Part shown: piece by piece, positions 15,775 through 25,090 of the stretch
Layout: every line of letters begins with the position of its first letter
Numbering within the stretch: position 1 is the first letter of the stretch
NCBI RefSeq assembly: GCF_900110135.1
Contig: NZ_FOCO01000023.1
Coordinates: forward strand, 1-48,522
DNA length: 48,522 bases
Direction: 5' to 3'
Source of the DNA: Pseudorhodobacter antarcticus
GTDB taxonomy: Bacteria > Pseudomonadota > Alphaproteobacteria > Rhodobacterales > Rhodobacteraceae
Program-made: the position numbers and the translations under genes
Notes under the pieces: model-generated
The model's database searches: none
Told to the model about the DNA's origin: nothing
What the model saw: only the letters and a program-made list of their open reading frames with translations

Positions 15775-16634
15775 GCCACCCGTCCCGAAACGCTGGGGGC
15801 GGTGGACCACGCGGGGTCGCGTTGCAACACTTCCAGATGATCACGCGGCGCATCCAGCCGGGGCAGGGCGTTCAGCAACCCCCGCGTATAAGGGTGTTTG
15901 GCCTGCGACAGCTTTGACGCCTCACACACTTCTACAATTCGGCCCGCATACATGATCAGCACGCGGTCGCAAAAATCGGCGACCAAATTCAGGTCGTGGC
16001 TGATGAAAATTAGGCCCATGCCGCGTTCTTTGACCAACCCGTCCATGATGTCGAGCACTTGGCGCTGCACCGAAACATCCAGCGCAGATGTGGGTTCATC
16101 CGCGATCAGGATTTGCGGGTTCGGGATAAGCATCATTGCAATCATCACGCGTTGGCCCATGCCGCCCGACATCTCGTGGGGATAGGCGCGCATCACGCGG
16201 TCGGCGTCACGGATGGACACAGCTTGCAGCATTTCCACGGCCTTTGCATAGGCGTCGGCGTGGTTTGTGCGGTTGTGCTGGCGATACGCCTCAATAATCT
16301 GGGCGCCAATGGTCATCACGGGGTTCAGCGAAAACTTGGGGTCTTGCATCACCATTGAGATTTTTTGCCCCCGCACGGCGCGCATGTCCTTTTCGGATTT
16401 CTCCATCAGGTTGTCGCCGTTCAGGGCGATCTGTTTCGCCTCCACAATCCCCGGGGGGCGGATTAGGCGCAGGATGGCGCGGCCGGTCATGGATTTGCCA
16501 GAGCCGCTTTCGCCCACAATGCCAAGGCGTTCGCGGCCAAGGGTGAACGACACGCCACGCACGGCATCAAACACGCCTTGGCGCGACGGGAAGCGGACCC
16601 AAAGATCCTCAACATCCAGCAATGTGTCCATCAT
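15771..16634 (-). CDS. Peptide-type ABC transporter ATP-binding protein (DppD-like)
   Basis: A 287-residue ATPase subunit. Walker A GESGSGKSMTGRAIL, signature MSGGMGQRVMIAMML, Walker B ILIADEPTSALDVS and SHDLNLVADFCDRV are in order, with a C-terminal HPYTRGLLNALPRLD typical of DppD/OppD. The ATG at 16634 overlaps the permease stop by four bases (a second ATG follows directly). The signature LSGGQ is replaced by MSGGM, a change seen in some peptide importers. It pairs with the DppF-like subunit below the two permeases. Confidence 0.9.
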   Translation of the reverse strand: MMDTLLDVEDLWVRFPSRQGVFDAVRGVSFTLGRERLGIVGESGSGKSMTGRAILRLIRPPGIVEAKQIALNGDNLMEKSEKDMRAVRGQKISMVMQDPKFSLNPVMTIGAQIIEAYRQHNRTNHADAYAKAVEMLQAVSIRDADRVMRAYPHEMSGGMGQRVMIAMMLIPNPQILIADEPTSALDVSVQRQVLDIMDGLVKERGMGLIFISHDLNLVADFCDRVLIMYAGRIVEVCEASKLSQAKHPYTRGLLNALPRLDAPRDHLEVLQRDPAWSTAPSVSGRVA

Positions 16635-17539
16635 TTTTCGCCTTTCGGGTCCAGCACATCGCGCAACCCATCGCCCAGCAAGTTGAACGCCAGCGATACA
16701 GTGAAAATGGCAAGGCCGGGCATGGTGGCGACCCACCAATGGTCAAGGATAAACCGGCGCCCTCCAGATATCATGGCGCCCCATTCCGGGCTGGGGGGCT
16801 GCGCACCAAGGCCGAGGAAACCAAGCCCCGCGGCGGCGAGGATAATGCCCGCCATATCCAACGTGACCCGCACGATCAGGCTGGATATGCACAATGGCCA
16901 AATGTGGCGCGTGATGATGCGCATGGCCCCCGCACCCTGCAACTGGATCGCAGCGATATAATCGGCGGAGCGGATGGTGAGGGTTTCCGCGCGTGCGATG
17001 CGGGCATAGGGCGGCCACGCGGTCAGCGAGATCGCGAGCACCGCATTTTCAATGCCAGCGCCAAGCGCCGCCACAAAGGCCAGCGCCAGCACAAGGCGTG
17101 GAAAAGCAAGGAAAATATCGGTGATGCGCATCAGTACCACATCAACCCAACCGCCGACATAGCCTGACACAGTGCCCACCAACAGGCCCACGATCGGCGC
17201 GATCAACGCAACCAGTGCCACGATATAGAGCGTGATGCGTGACCCATAAATCAACCGCGACAAGATATCGCGACCAAGGCTGTCGGTACCAAAAATATGG
17301 CCCGGCGTGCCGAGGGGGGCAAGGCGGTTGCCAAGATCTTGGACAAACGGATCATGCGGCGCGATGATGGGGGCAAATAGGGCAATGCCCAGCAGCGCCA
17401 GCAAAATCCACAAGCCCGCCATCGCCATGGTGTTGCCACTAAACGACAGCCAGCCTTGATAAAGCGCGGACAGTTTGGCGTGCCTGCGCGACGTGGGTGT
17501 GTCGGTCAGCAGCCATTGGCGCAGGGTTTGTTCGGTCAT
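16631..17539 (-). CDS. Peptide-type ABC transporter permease (DppC-like)
   Basis: A 302-residue inner-membrane permease with the N-terminal OppC-type segment (residues about 38-60), five further membrane segments and the EAA loop around RIARAETLTIRSADYIAAIQ (the contact with the ATPase). HIFGTDSLGRDILSRLIYGSR is the conserved DppC/OppC phrase before the permease domain. It starts 12 bp after the DppB-like gene and overlaps the DppD-like gene at its end. Confidence 0.9.
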   Translation of the reverse strand: MTEQTLRQWLLTDTPTSRRHAKLSALYQGWLSFSGNTMAMAGLWILLALLGIALFAPIIAPHDPFVQDLGNRLAPLGTPGHIFGTDSLGRDILSRLIYGSRITLYIVALVALIAPIVGLLVGTVSGYVGGWVDVVLMRITDIFLAFPRLVLALAFVAALGAGIENAVLAISLTAWPPYARIARAETLTIRSADYIAAIQLQGAGAMRIITRHIWPLCISSLIVRVTLDMAGIILAAAGLGFLGLGAQPPSPEWGAMISGGRRFILDHWWVATMPGLAIFTVSLAFNLLGDGLRDVLDPKGEK

Positions 17540-17551
17540 ATGATGGTCCCT

Positions 17552-18610
17552 TTAGCGCGCACGCGGATCGAAGACTTTATACAGCAGGTCAGATGCGATG
17601 TTCAGCAGAATGAAGATCAACCCCACCACAACCGTGCCGCCCAGCACCGCGTTCATATCGGCGGCCAGCAGGGCGGTGGTGATATAGCTGCCAATGCCGG
17701 GCCATGAGAAAATAATCTCGGTCAGCACCGACCCTTCCAACAACCCTGCATAGGACAGCGCGATGACGGTGATCAATTGCACCCGAATGTTGCGAAAGGC
17801 ATGTTTCCACACCACGTCCCATTCCGACATGCCCTTGACCCGCGCGGTAGTGATGTATTCCGCGCTCAGTTGTTCCAGCATGAAACTGCGGGTCATGCGG
17901 CTGATATAGGCGAGGGAATAGTAGCCGAGGAGGCTGGCTGGCAGGATGATATGGCTGAACGCGTCTTTGAATACGGTCCAGTTGCCGTCGATGATGCTGT
18001 CGACCAGCAACATGCCCGTGACGGTTGGCACCACATCCTCATAAAATATGCCGACACGGCCCGGACCACCGACCCAACCCAGCATGCCGTAAAAAACCAA
18101 AAGCCCCATGAGGCCCAGCCAAAAGATCGGCATGGAATAGCCAACAAGGGCGAGGACGCGGGCGACTTGGTCAATCCACGACCCTTTGCGCACGGCGGCG
18201 ACCACGCCCAAAGGCACACCTAGCACCACGCCAAAAATGACCCCAAGCGAGGCGAGTTCCAGCGTGGCGGGAAACACCCGCGCAATATCTTCGGCCACGG
18301 GGCGGGCGTTCAGCAAGGACATGCCAAAATTACCCTGCGCCACATCGCGGACGTAATAGAAAAACTGGACGATCAATGGCTTATCAAGGCCAAGTTGCAA
18401 GTAAACCGCATCATAAGATGCCTTTGTCGCGCGTTCGCCCACGATGGCCAGCACCGGGTCAATCGGCATGACCCGGCCAATGATGAAGGTGATAAACACC
18501 AACCCCAACATGGTCACTGCGATGGAGCCGAGGGTTTTTACCGTTCCCGTCAGCCATTTGGGCAGGGGCGCGCGACCTTGCGCGCCCCCGTTATTGTCGG
18601 CAAGTGCCAT
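17552..18610 (-). CDS. Peptide-type ABC transporter permease (DppB-like)
   Basis: A 352-residue permease with six predicted membrane segments, the N-terminal one at about 28-48. The EAA motif region is around YITTARVKGMSEWDVVWKHA, and the DppB-type end EGSVLTEIIFSWPGIG is clear. It forms the transport channel with the DppC-like subunit. The start codon overlaps the stop of the binding-protein gene by one base (TAATG), so translation is coupled. Confidence 0.9.
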   Translation of the reverse strand: MALADNNGGAQGRAPLPKWLTGTVKTLGSIAVTMLGLVFITFIIGRVMPIDPVLAIVGERATKASYDAVYLQLGLDKPLIVQFFYYVRDVAQGNFGMSLLNARPVAEDIARVFPATLELASLGVIFGVVLGVPLGVVAAVRKGSWIDQVARVLALVGYSMPIFWLGLMGLLVFYGMLGWVGGPGRVGIFYEDVVPTVTGMLLVDSIIDGNWTVFKDAFSHIILPASLLGYYSLAYISRMTRSFMLEQLSAEYITTARVKGMSEWDVVWKHAFRNIRVQLITVIALSYAGLLEGSVLTEIIFSWPGIGSYITTALLAADMNAVLGGTVVVGLIFILLNIASDLLYKVFDPRAR

Positions 18611-20205
18611 TACTTGGTGACTTTGCTGTAGTCAGCCGAGCTGATGGCCTGACCTGTGGTGAAGTTCATCACATTATCCCGAATACCCAATTGTTCGGAC
18701 TGCTGGAACATCATCACAAAAGGGCTTTCATCCCGAAATTTGGCTTGGATGTCGTTGTACATCGCAATCCGCTTTTCGGTGTCGACCTCTTGCACCGCCG
18801 CCTCAACCATTGGGTTAAATTCGGACGTGTCCCACGCCAAACGCCAAGCCAGATAGCCGGTGCCTTGCGCCTCAAAGCTATTGTCAGGGTTATAGGCGAA
18901 TGTGCCTGCGTTGGTTTGCGGATCGGGATAATCCGGGCCCCAAGATTCCAACGACAAATCGAGTTCCCGCGCGCGGTAACGGTCCAGGATTTGCGAGCCT
19001 GTGCCGACGGTGATATTGACTTTCACCCCCGCTTGGGCGGCGGTGTTTTGGAACGATTGCGCCATCTCAATCCGCTCTTGCGCCTCACGCACGCCGATTT
19101 CCACCTCAAGGTTTTCGACACCGGCGGCGGCCAAGAGTTCCTTGGCCTTTTCAATGTTCAGGCTGAACGGATTTTCGGTCGACGCGCCCAAATAGGTTTT
19201 GGGCAAGAAGTTTTGATGCGTGGCCCATTGACCGTTCAAAAAGCTGTTTTGCATGCCTTCATAGTCGATCAGATATTTGAACGCTTGGCGCACTTCGGGT
19301 TTGGACAGGATCGGGTGGGTCTGGTTCAGGCCCATATACATCAGGCGGCCTTTCAGCTCCTCATGTATTTTGATGCCGGATGCGTTGCGCGCGCCTGCGA
19401 CATCTTCGGGGTTCAGGTTGCGGGCCACGTCAATATCGCCCGCCTCCAACAGCAACCGCTGGCTGGCGGATTCTGCCACATGGCGCACAATCACACGTTC
19501 CATCGCAGGCGCGCCGCCGTAATAGCCGGGAAAGGCCTGCAAGGTCACGGAATCATTCGGTTTCCACGACACGAGGCTATACGCGCCAGAGCCTGCTGTG
19601 TTGGTGTTGAGCCACGCATTGCCCATGTCGCCATCAACTTCATTCGCCATCGCCGTTTTCATATCGACAACCGACCCGATGGTTGCGGTCAGGCAGTTCA
19701 GCAAAAAAGATGTGGCATAACGTTTATCGGTTTTGATGGTCAGGGTGTTGCCATCCACCGTGATGGTTTCATTGACATTTTCCGGCGTAAACCCAAATTG
19801 GGTCAGGATGAACGCAGGCGTTTTGTTCAAAATCACCGCGCGGCGCAGCGACCAAGCGGCATCGTCGGCCGTGACCGGGTTGCCCGATTGGAACATCACA
19901 CCGTCGCGCATCGTGAAGGTGATGGACATGCCATCCTCGGACACGACCCAGCTTTCGGCCAAATCGGGCACATAGCCTTTGTCATAATCCAGCGGGTCAA
20001 AGTTGACCAGCTTGCTGTACACGTTTTGGTTCACGTCCGAACCCGCAAATTCAAAGCTTTGCGCCGGGTCCATGGATTTGATGTCATCAATCCGGTTGGC
20101 GATCACCAGCATATTGGCGGGCGTTTCGGCAATGGCCATGCCCGAGGTAAAGCTGAGCGTGACCGCCATGGTCGCCCCCGCAAGGGATTTGGTCCAAATG
20201 TTCAT
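18610..20205 (-). CDS. Periplasmic peptide-type substrate-binding protein (SBP family 5)
   Basis: A 531-residue exported protein with signal peptide (1-26, ending GMAIA). The SBP_bac_5 fold is shown by YVPDLAESWVVSEDGMSITF, the FTMRDGVMFQSGNPVTADD stretch and the late GPDYPDPQTNAGTF. It captures the ligand and delivers it to the DppBC-like permease. Ligand is most likely a di- or oligopeptide given the dipeptidase 42 bp upstream in the same operon, but family 5 proteins also bind glutathione, nickel and other solutes. Confidence 0.9.
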   Translation of the reverse strand: MNIWTKSLAGATMAVTLSFTSGMAIAETPANMLVIANRIDDIKSMDPAQSFEFAGSDVNQNVYSKLVNFDPLDYDKGYVPDLAESWVVSEDGMSITFTMRDGVMFQSGNPVTADDAAWSLRRAVILNKTPAFILTQFGFTPENVNETITVDGNTLTIKTDKRYATSFLLNCLTATIGSVVDMKTAMANEVDGDMGNAWLNTNTAGSGAYSLVSWKPNDSVTLQAFPGYYGGAPAMERVIVRHVAESASQRLLLEAGDIDVARNLNPEDVAGARNASGIKIHEELKGRLMYMGLNQTHPILSKPEVRQAFKYLIDYEGMQNSFLNGQWATHQNFLPKTYLGASTENPFSLNIEKAKELLAAAGVENLEVEIGVREAQERIEMAQSFQNTAAQAGVKVNITVGTGSQILDRYRARELDLSLESWGPDYPDPQTNAGTFAYNPDNSFEAQGTGYLAWRLAWDTSEFNPMVEAAVQEVDTEKRIAMYNDIQAKFRDESPFVMMFQQSEQLGIRDNVMNFTTGQAISSADYSKVTK

Positions 20206-20247
20206 ATCAGTAACCTCTTTGTTGGGTTCAGTTTATAGGGGTGGGCA

Positions 20248-21309
20248 TCAGCCACCCCAGGTTTTTTCAAGCACGCGCAGCCAGTTTTCATGGCAGATCT
20301 TGGCGATCAGCGCGGGGCCGTATCCGTGCTGTTCCATTGCTTGGCGCAAATTTGGCAAATCGGAAATACGGGTCACATCCTTTGGCACCACCGCGCCGTC
20401 ATAGTCGGAACCAAGGCCCACGCGATCCTCGCCCACATGGTCAATCAGATAATCCAGATGCCGCAGCATTTGCAACAATGGCACATCGGCGCGCATCATT
20501 CCATCATCGCGCAAAAACGCCACGGCAAAATTTAGGCCCACCATGCCGTCGCTGTCACGAATGGCGGCCAATTGCGCATCGGTTAGGTTGCGGCTGTGGG
20601 TGCAAATGGCGTGGGCGTTGGAATGGGTGGCGACCAGTGGCGCGTTGGAATGGCGCACCACGTCCCAAAACCCCGCCTCGTTCAAATGGGACAGGTCCAG
20701 CATGATGCCAAGCGTGTTGCAGCGTTTGACCAGCCGCATGCCCGCCTCTGTCAAACCGCCACCCGTATCGGGCGAGGACGGAAAGCGGAACGGCACCCCT
20801 TCGCCCCAAATCGTGGACCTGCTCCACACCGGACCGATGGAGCGCAGGCCGGCGGCGTATAGCACGTCCAGCGTGTGCAGGTCGGCATCAATCCCTTCGG
20901 CCCCTTCAATATGAAAAATCGCGGCCATAATACCGCTGGCAAGGGCCGCGCGAATATCAGCCACATTGCGACAAATCTTCAGCGCGCCCAAACGTTCGAG
21001 TTCAAACAGGATGGCCGCCTGCGCCATGACCACGGGCACCGCCTCGGCCCAGCCGATGGGGTCGGGCAGGGCCAGCTGATATTCCGGTTTTGACATCTCA
21101 TCATATTTCGCCGCGAGATCGGTGGGGGAGGGGACGTAGACCGCAAAAAACCCACCGCAAAAGCCCCCAACTTGCGCACTGGGAACATCCATCGCGCCAG
21201 AAAGGCCGGTTATAAATGCCGCCGCACCGCCAACCCCGCCCTCGCGGTACAGTTTCAGCAAAACATCATTATGGCCGTCAAATATAAGCGGTTGGCGCGG
21301 ATCAGTCAC
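20248..21309 (-). CDS. Membrane dipeptidase, peptidase family M19
   Basis: A 353-residue zinc enzyme of the renal dipeptidase family, hydrolysing L-L or L-D dipeptides. Expected metal ligands are His-x-Asp in FDGHNDVLL at residue 12, bridging Glu in IFHIEGAEGI, and His residues in MLDLSHLNEAGF and VATHSNAHAICTHSRN. There is no signal peptide, so it probably works in the cytoplasm on imported peptides. It is the first gene of the operon with the ABC transporter and is divergent from the LysR regulator. Confidence 0.9.
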   Translation of the reverse strand: MTDPRQPLIFDGHNDVLLKLYREGGVGGAAAFITGLSGAMDVPSAQVGGFCGGFFAVYVPSPTDLAAKYDEMSKPEYQLALPDPIGWAEAVPVVMAQAAILFELERLGALKICRNVADIRAALASGIMAAIFHIEGAEGIDADLHTLDVLYAAGLRSIGPVWSRSTIWGEGVPFRFPSSPDTGGGLTEAGMRLVKRCNTLGIMLDLSHLNEAGFWDVVRHSNAPLVATHSNAHAICTHSRNLTDAQLAAIRDSDGMVGLNFAVAFLRDDGMMRADVPLLQMLRHLDYLIDHVGEDRVGLGSDYDGAVVPKDVTRISDLPNLRQAMEQHGYGPALIAKICHENWLRVLEKTWGG

Positions 21310-21345
21310 AGTTGGAAGCCCCCCAAAGGTTGCGCTAACGCTAAC

Positions 21346-21361
21346 GCATAATTTTTCATGC
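21346..21361. promoter_or_regulatory. Candidate LysR-type operator (GCAT-N8-ATGC)
   Basis: The 113-bp divergent gap between the dipeptidase gene and the LysR gene contains the dyad GCAT-N8-ATGC with an AT-rich centre, next to a short direct repeat CGCTAACGCTAACGC (21333-21347). LysR-type regulators usually bind dyads of this kind in such gaps to control both directions. The match is short and only suggestive. Confidence 0.3.
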
Positions 21362-21422
21362 GCGAGTCGAAAGAGTATGATTAAATCGCATAGAGCAATG
21401 CAGTTTCAGCAAAGGCCCAAGC

Positions 21423-22331
21423 GTGACGCAAAAGATATGGCACAGCCTGCCCGAATACCAAGCCCTGCGCGCCGTGATGGAAAGCGGCACCACGGCCAAG
21501 GCAGCCATTCGGCTGGGCCTGTCGCAATCGGCGGTCAGTCGGTCAATCACCAGCTTGGAATCGCGCACAGGCCGCATTTTGTTTGAACGCGATGGGGGCC
21601 GCCTTGTGCCCACGGATGAAGCGGCGCAATTGAACCGCCGCCTTGATTCTTTGTTTGATGCACTGATTGCAATTGATGGACCGACCACGCCTGCGCGCGA
21701 AACCTTGCGGTTGACCGCCCCGCCCACCTATGCGCACCGCTTTTTGGTGGCGCATATCACCAGCTTTCTAAAGGCGAACCCGCATTATTTTATCTCAATG
21801 GAGGTGTCGCCATCGGATGAGGTGATCAGGGGTATTTTGGAGGGACGGTTTGATCTGGGTGTGTCGGGGGTGGAATTGTCGCGCGATGGGGTGCGGTTGA
21901 CACCGTATCGCCGCGCAAGTGCCGTGTGCGTAATGCCAACCGACCATCCATTGGCAGGCAAAGCCACCATCCGCCCGCAGGATTTGCACGGCGAACCCCT
22001 TATCACGTTGACCCACCGCCATGCCCGCCGCGCCCAATTGGACCAAGTGTTTTTGGCCGCCCGCAGCCAGCCCCGGTTGGTGGCCGAGGTTTCAACATCA
22101 TGTGCGGCGGTGGATTTGGCACGGGCGGGGTTGGGGCTGGCAGTGGTAAACCCGTTCCCGGTCTATCATTACCGCAGCAACGATGTGGTGTTTCGCGCCT
22201 TTGATTGCGATCTGACCTATCGCAGCTATTTCGTAACGCATGACAACCGCCCCCTGCCTGCCATTGCCCGCGCTTTTATGCGGCATTTGCGGCTGCACAC
22301 CCCGAATGACCCGTTTTCGCAAAAGGCCTAA
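21423..22331 (+). CDS. LysR-family transcriptional regulator
   Basis: A 302-residue regulator. The N-terminal winged helix-turn-helix reads YQALRAVMESGTTAKAAIRL and LSQSAVSRSITSLESRTG (about residues 12-50), followed by a LysR_substrate domain with FLVAHITSF, FDLGVSGVEL and AAVDLARAGLGLAVVNPFP. It is transcribed divergently from the dipeptidase-ABC operon and is the likely controller of it, responding to an unknown ligand. It runs convergently into the flavoprotein gene with only three bases between stops. Confidence 0.9.
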   Translation: MTQKIWHSLPEYQALRAVMESGTTAKAAIRLGLSQSAVSRSITSLESRTGRILFERDGGRLVPTDEAAQLNRRLDSLFDALIAIDGPTTPARETLRLTAPPTYAHRFLVAHITSFLKANPHYFISMEVSPSDEVIRGILEGRFDLGVSGVELSRDGVRLTPYRRASAVCVMPTDHPLAGKATIRPQDLHGEPLITLTHRHARRAQLDQVFLAARSQPRLVAEVSTSCAAVDLARAGLGLAVVNPFPVYHYRSNDVVFRAFDCDLTYRSYFVTHDNRPLPAIARAFMRHLRLHTPNDPFSQKA

Positions 22332-22334
22332 GCG

Positions 22335-23534
22335 TCAGATGATCGCCGCCTCGCGGTAGGGCTCGCCCTCTCGGATGCGCGCAAAGCCAAGCGGGGACAG
22401 ATCAAGGCTTCGGTAGGCGCCATAGGTCAAGAATTCTGCCATGCCGCGCCCAATGGCCGGGGCTTGTTGCAACCCATGCCCCGAAAACCCGTTCATAAAG
22501 TGGAAATTTTCCACTTGGTCATGCGGGCCAATGATGGCGTTGGCGTCCAACGTGTTCATATCATAACGGCCCGCCCATTCGCGGATCACGCGGATCGCCT
22601 CAAACTGCGGGATGGGGGCGGCGAGAGTGGGCCAGATGTGATCATCCCACAAATTGGGGTCCATCGTGAAATCTCTTTGATCGACGCTGGGATCATCCGC
22701 TGCGTGCCCACCCGCCATATAAGTGGTTTTGGTGTCTTGGCGCACATGCACGCCCGATGGGTCGATCGTCAGGGGCAGGGGGCGATCCAGCGGGGTTTGC
22801 GCGGTGAACACCCAAGTAAATCGCTTGCGCGGCGCAACCGGGATATCAATCCCCGCCATCTGCGTCGCGATCGCCCCACGCGTGCCCGATGCGTTCACGA
22901 CCTGCCCACAGGTAATCGTGGCGCCAGATTGCAGGGTCACGCTGTCCACGCGGTTGCCTTGCGCGTTGCGGATCATGCTGACCACTTCATCCGTGACAAA
23001 CGTGGCCCCCAGCCTGCACGCCTCACGGCGGAACCAATCAAACAAGGTGATGCCGTCAAAATACCCTTCATCTTGGGTGTTGATGCTGCCCAAGGTCAGG
23101 TCATCAACAGTGTAGAACGGATAGGCGGCTTTGATCTGATCGGGGGTCAACAGCCGTGTGCCTGCGCCAAGTGCCACCTGAACCGCATGGGCCGCGCGCA
23201 AATGATCGGCAAAGGCAGGCGTGTTGGCAAGATACATATAGCCAAAGTTCTGGATGCTCAGCCAGGGTGCCGCAGGTGACATCAACAGCGGCAAGTTTTG
23301 CACAAACTGCGCACCAAACTGCGTGATTTGGACATTCAATGCTGTTGAAAACTGTTGGCGGATGCAAGAATTGGTCAGGCTGGTCGCGGCGTATTGATAG
23401 GTGGGGTCACGTTCCACCACCAAAACGGAGCCATCGAAATCAGGGCTTTGCGCCAAAAACGACGCCAGCGACGATCCCATCATCGCACCGCCCATGATCA
23501 CAACATCATATGTTTTCGCCGATGATATCATCAT
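22335..23534 (-). CDS. FAD-dependent oxidoreductase (DAO family)
   Basis: A 399-residue flavoprotein with a Rossmann start VVIMGGAMMGSSLASFLA (middle Gly of GxGxxG is Ala), an SCIRQQFSTALNV stretch and a late HFMNGFSGHGLQQAPAIGRG that closes the FAD site. This is the DAO fold of D-amino acid/sarcosine/dimethylglycine-type oxidases and FOXRED1-like proteins. The natural substrate is likely an N-methylated or simple amine but cannot be read from sequence. Two ATGs (23534 and 23531) fit; the frame is open to 23552. It lies between the LysR gene and tRNA-Gln and may be independent. Confidence 0.8.
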   Translation of the reverse strand: MMISSAKTYDVVIMGGAMMGSSLASFLAQSPDFDGSVLVVERDPTYQYAATSLTNSCIRQQFSTALNVQITQFGAQFVQNLPLLMSPAAPWLSIQNFGYMYLANTPAFADHLRAAHAVQVALGAGTRLLTPDQIKAAYPFYTVDDLTLGSINTQDEGYFDGITLFDWFRREACRLGATFVTDEVVSMIRNAQGNRVDSVTLQSGATITCGQVVNASGTRGAIATQMAGIDIPVAPRKRFTWVFTAQTPLDRPLPLTIDPSGVHVRQDTKTTYMAGGHAADDPSVDQRDFTMDPNLWDDHIWPTLAAPIPQFEAIRVIREWAGRYDMNTLDANAIIGPHDQVENFHFMNGFSGHGLQQAPAIGRGMAEFLTYGAYRSLDLSPLGFARIREGEPYREAAII

Positions 23535-23610
23535 CAAACCCCTCCAAAGCATGCGAAACTACACCGCTGACCGCGGTGGTTTGCAAGTGGAATGGTGTGA
23601 CTGAAACTGT

Positions 23611-23685
23611 TGGCTGGGGCGGGAGGGATCGAACCTCCGTATGTCGGTACCAAAAACCGATGCCTTACCGCTTGGCGACGCCCCA
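23611..23685 (-). tRNA. tRNA-Gln (anticodon TTG)
   Basis: The minus strand gives a complete cloverleaf: acceptor TGGGGCG/CGCCCCA, D-arm with AAGCGGTAAGGC, anticodon stem TCGGT/ACCGA with loop TTTTGGT giving anticodon TTG, T-arm GGAGG/CCTCC with TTCGATC, and encoded GCCA end. No integrase lies near it. Confidence 0.95.
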
Positions 23686-23813
23686 ACTGTGGGAGTTATT
23701 TAGCGAAGCCCGCGTGGGGCTGCAAGGGGCTTTTGCGCAAAAAGTCACTTGGTGTTTCAAAGGGGCGCCAAGCCCGCCTTGCAGCCCGCAGGGGCAAGGG
23801 ATAACAGAGACAA

Positions 23814-24989
23814 ATGCAGGTAGATATCGCGATCATTGGGGCAGGGGCGGCGGGCATGTTTTGCGCGGCGGAGGCGGCGCGGCGTGGCAAATCGGTGTTG
23901 ATCATCGAGGCAGGCGCGGCCCCGGGCGAAAAGATTCGCATCTCGGGCGGGGGGCGGTGCAATTTCACCAACCTCGGAATTGCGGCGGATCGGTTTGTGT
24001 CGCAAAATCCGCGCTTTGCCTTATCTGCCCTTAAGCGCTTTACCCAATGGGATTTTATTGCGCGCCTCGATGCGGCTGGGATTGCGTGGCATGAAAAAAC
24101 CTTGGGGCAATTGTTTTGTGACGATTCCGCCAAGGACATCGTGGCAATGCTTGTGAAAGATTGTGAAGATAGTGGTGCAACCATTTGGCTTAGAACACAA
24201 ATTAGCGACGTGACCAAGGGTGCCAACGGCTTTGATCTTGCCACCTCACGCGGGGCTGTGCGGGCGAAAAAGCTGGTTGTGGCTTGCGGTGGCAAGTCGA
24301 TCCCAAAAATGGGTGCCAGCAGTTTTGGCTATAAAATCGCGGAACAATTTGGGTTGGCACTGGTGGAAACCCGGCCTGGCCTTGTGCCGCTTACCTTTGC
24401 CGAACAAGAATTAGAGCCGCTGAAACCCCTTGCCGGGGTTGCCGTCACCGGGGCTGTGCGCTGCGGCAAAACCCAGTTTGACGAGGCGCTTTTGTTCACC
24501 CATCGCGGGCTTTCGGGGCCTGCAGTGCTGCAAATTTCCAGCTATTGGCGCGAAGGGCAGGCGATTTCGGTCAACTTGGCCGGGGGCGTCGACACGGCAG
24601 CACATCTGCGTGATGTGCGCGGGCAGGCTGGCCGAATTGCGCTGCGCACAGCCTTGGGGCACATTCTGCCGGAACGGCTCGCCCGGCATATTGAGGGCAT
24701 CAGCGGCATCACCGGCAATCTTGCAGATCAATCCAACGCCAGTCTCGACCGCGTGGCGGGCCTTGTCCAAGACTGGCAAATGCGGCCCGTGGGCACCGAA
24801 GGTTACCGCACCGCTGAAGTGACGCTGGGCGGCGTGGATACCGACGCGTTGGACGCCCGAACGATGGAGGCGAAAGCAGTGCCCGGACTTTACTTTATAG
24901 GTGAGGTTGTTGACGTAACCGGTTGGTTGGGTGGGTATAACTTTCAATGGGCTTGGTCGTCTGGGTGGGCCGCAGGGCAAGCGGTGTAG
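23814..24989 (+). CDS. HI0933/YhiN-family NAD(P)/FAD-dependent oxidoreductase
   Basis: A 391-residue flavoprotein. The Rossmann motif IIGAGAAGMFCAAEAARRGK starts at residue 7, then KIRISGGGRCNFTN, the mid-protein LVVACGGKSIPKMGASSFGY and the closing DVTGWLGGYNFQWAWSSGWA are all family signatures. The group (HI0933, related to BaiN) has no settled substrate; flavin-dependent reductase activity is inferred. The gene begins 128 bp after tRNA-Gln on the other strand and has no operon partner. Confidence 0.85.
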   Translation: MQVDIAIIGAGAAGMFCAAEAARRGKSVLIIEAGAAPGEKIRISGGGRCNFTNLGIAADRFVSQNPRFALSALKRFTQWDFIARLDAAGIAWHEKTLGQLFCDDSAKDIVAMLVKDCEDSGATIWLRTQISDVTKGANGFDLATSRGAVRAKKLVVACGGKSIPKMGASSFGYKIAEQFGLALVETRPGLVPLTFAEQELEPLKPLAGVAVTGAVRCGKTQFDEALLFTHRGLSGPAVLQISSYWREGQAISVNLAGGVDTAAHLRDVRGQAGRIALRTALGHILPERLARHIEGISGITGNLADQSNASLDRVAGLVQDWQMRPVGTEGYRTAEVTLGGVDTDALDARTMEAKAVPGLYFIGEVVDVTGWLGGYNFQWAWSSGWAAGQAV

Positions 24990-25061
24990 GAGTTTTCCAC
25001 GCACACCACATGCCTTATCTTTTTGTCCGATAATCTATATTATGTAATACAAGCATCATCA

Positions 25062-25085
25062 ATACATTCAATACTTGCAATGTAT
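25062..25085. promoter_or_regulatory. Inverted repeat ATACATT-N10-AATGTAT upstream of SulP gene
   Basis: Perfect 7-base arms spaced by ten bases end five bases before the proposed ATG at 25091. The surrounding 100 bp is strikingly AT-rich compared with neighbouring genes and contains promoter-like TATATTATG. The dyad would overlap the ribosome-binding region, so a repressor or an RNA-level control is possible. Confidence 0.45.
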
Positions 25086-25090
25086 ATCCA

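Noticed and set aside
18604-20238. Long 544-codon plus-strand frame
   Set aside because: It lies antisense to the binding-protein gene, which has a signal peptide and family motifs; the plus frame is His/Arg-rich without motifs, typical of a GC-rich shadow.
23611-23685. tRNA-Gln as second attachment site
   Set aside because: No integrase or repeated tRNA 3' end is near; neighbouring genes look chromosomal.
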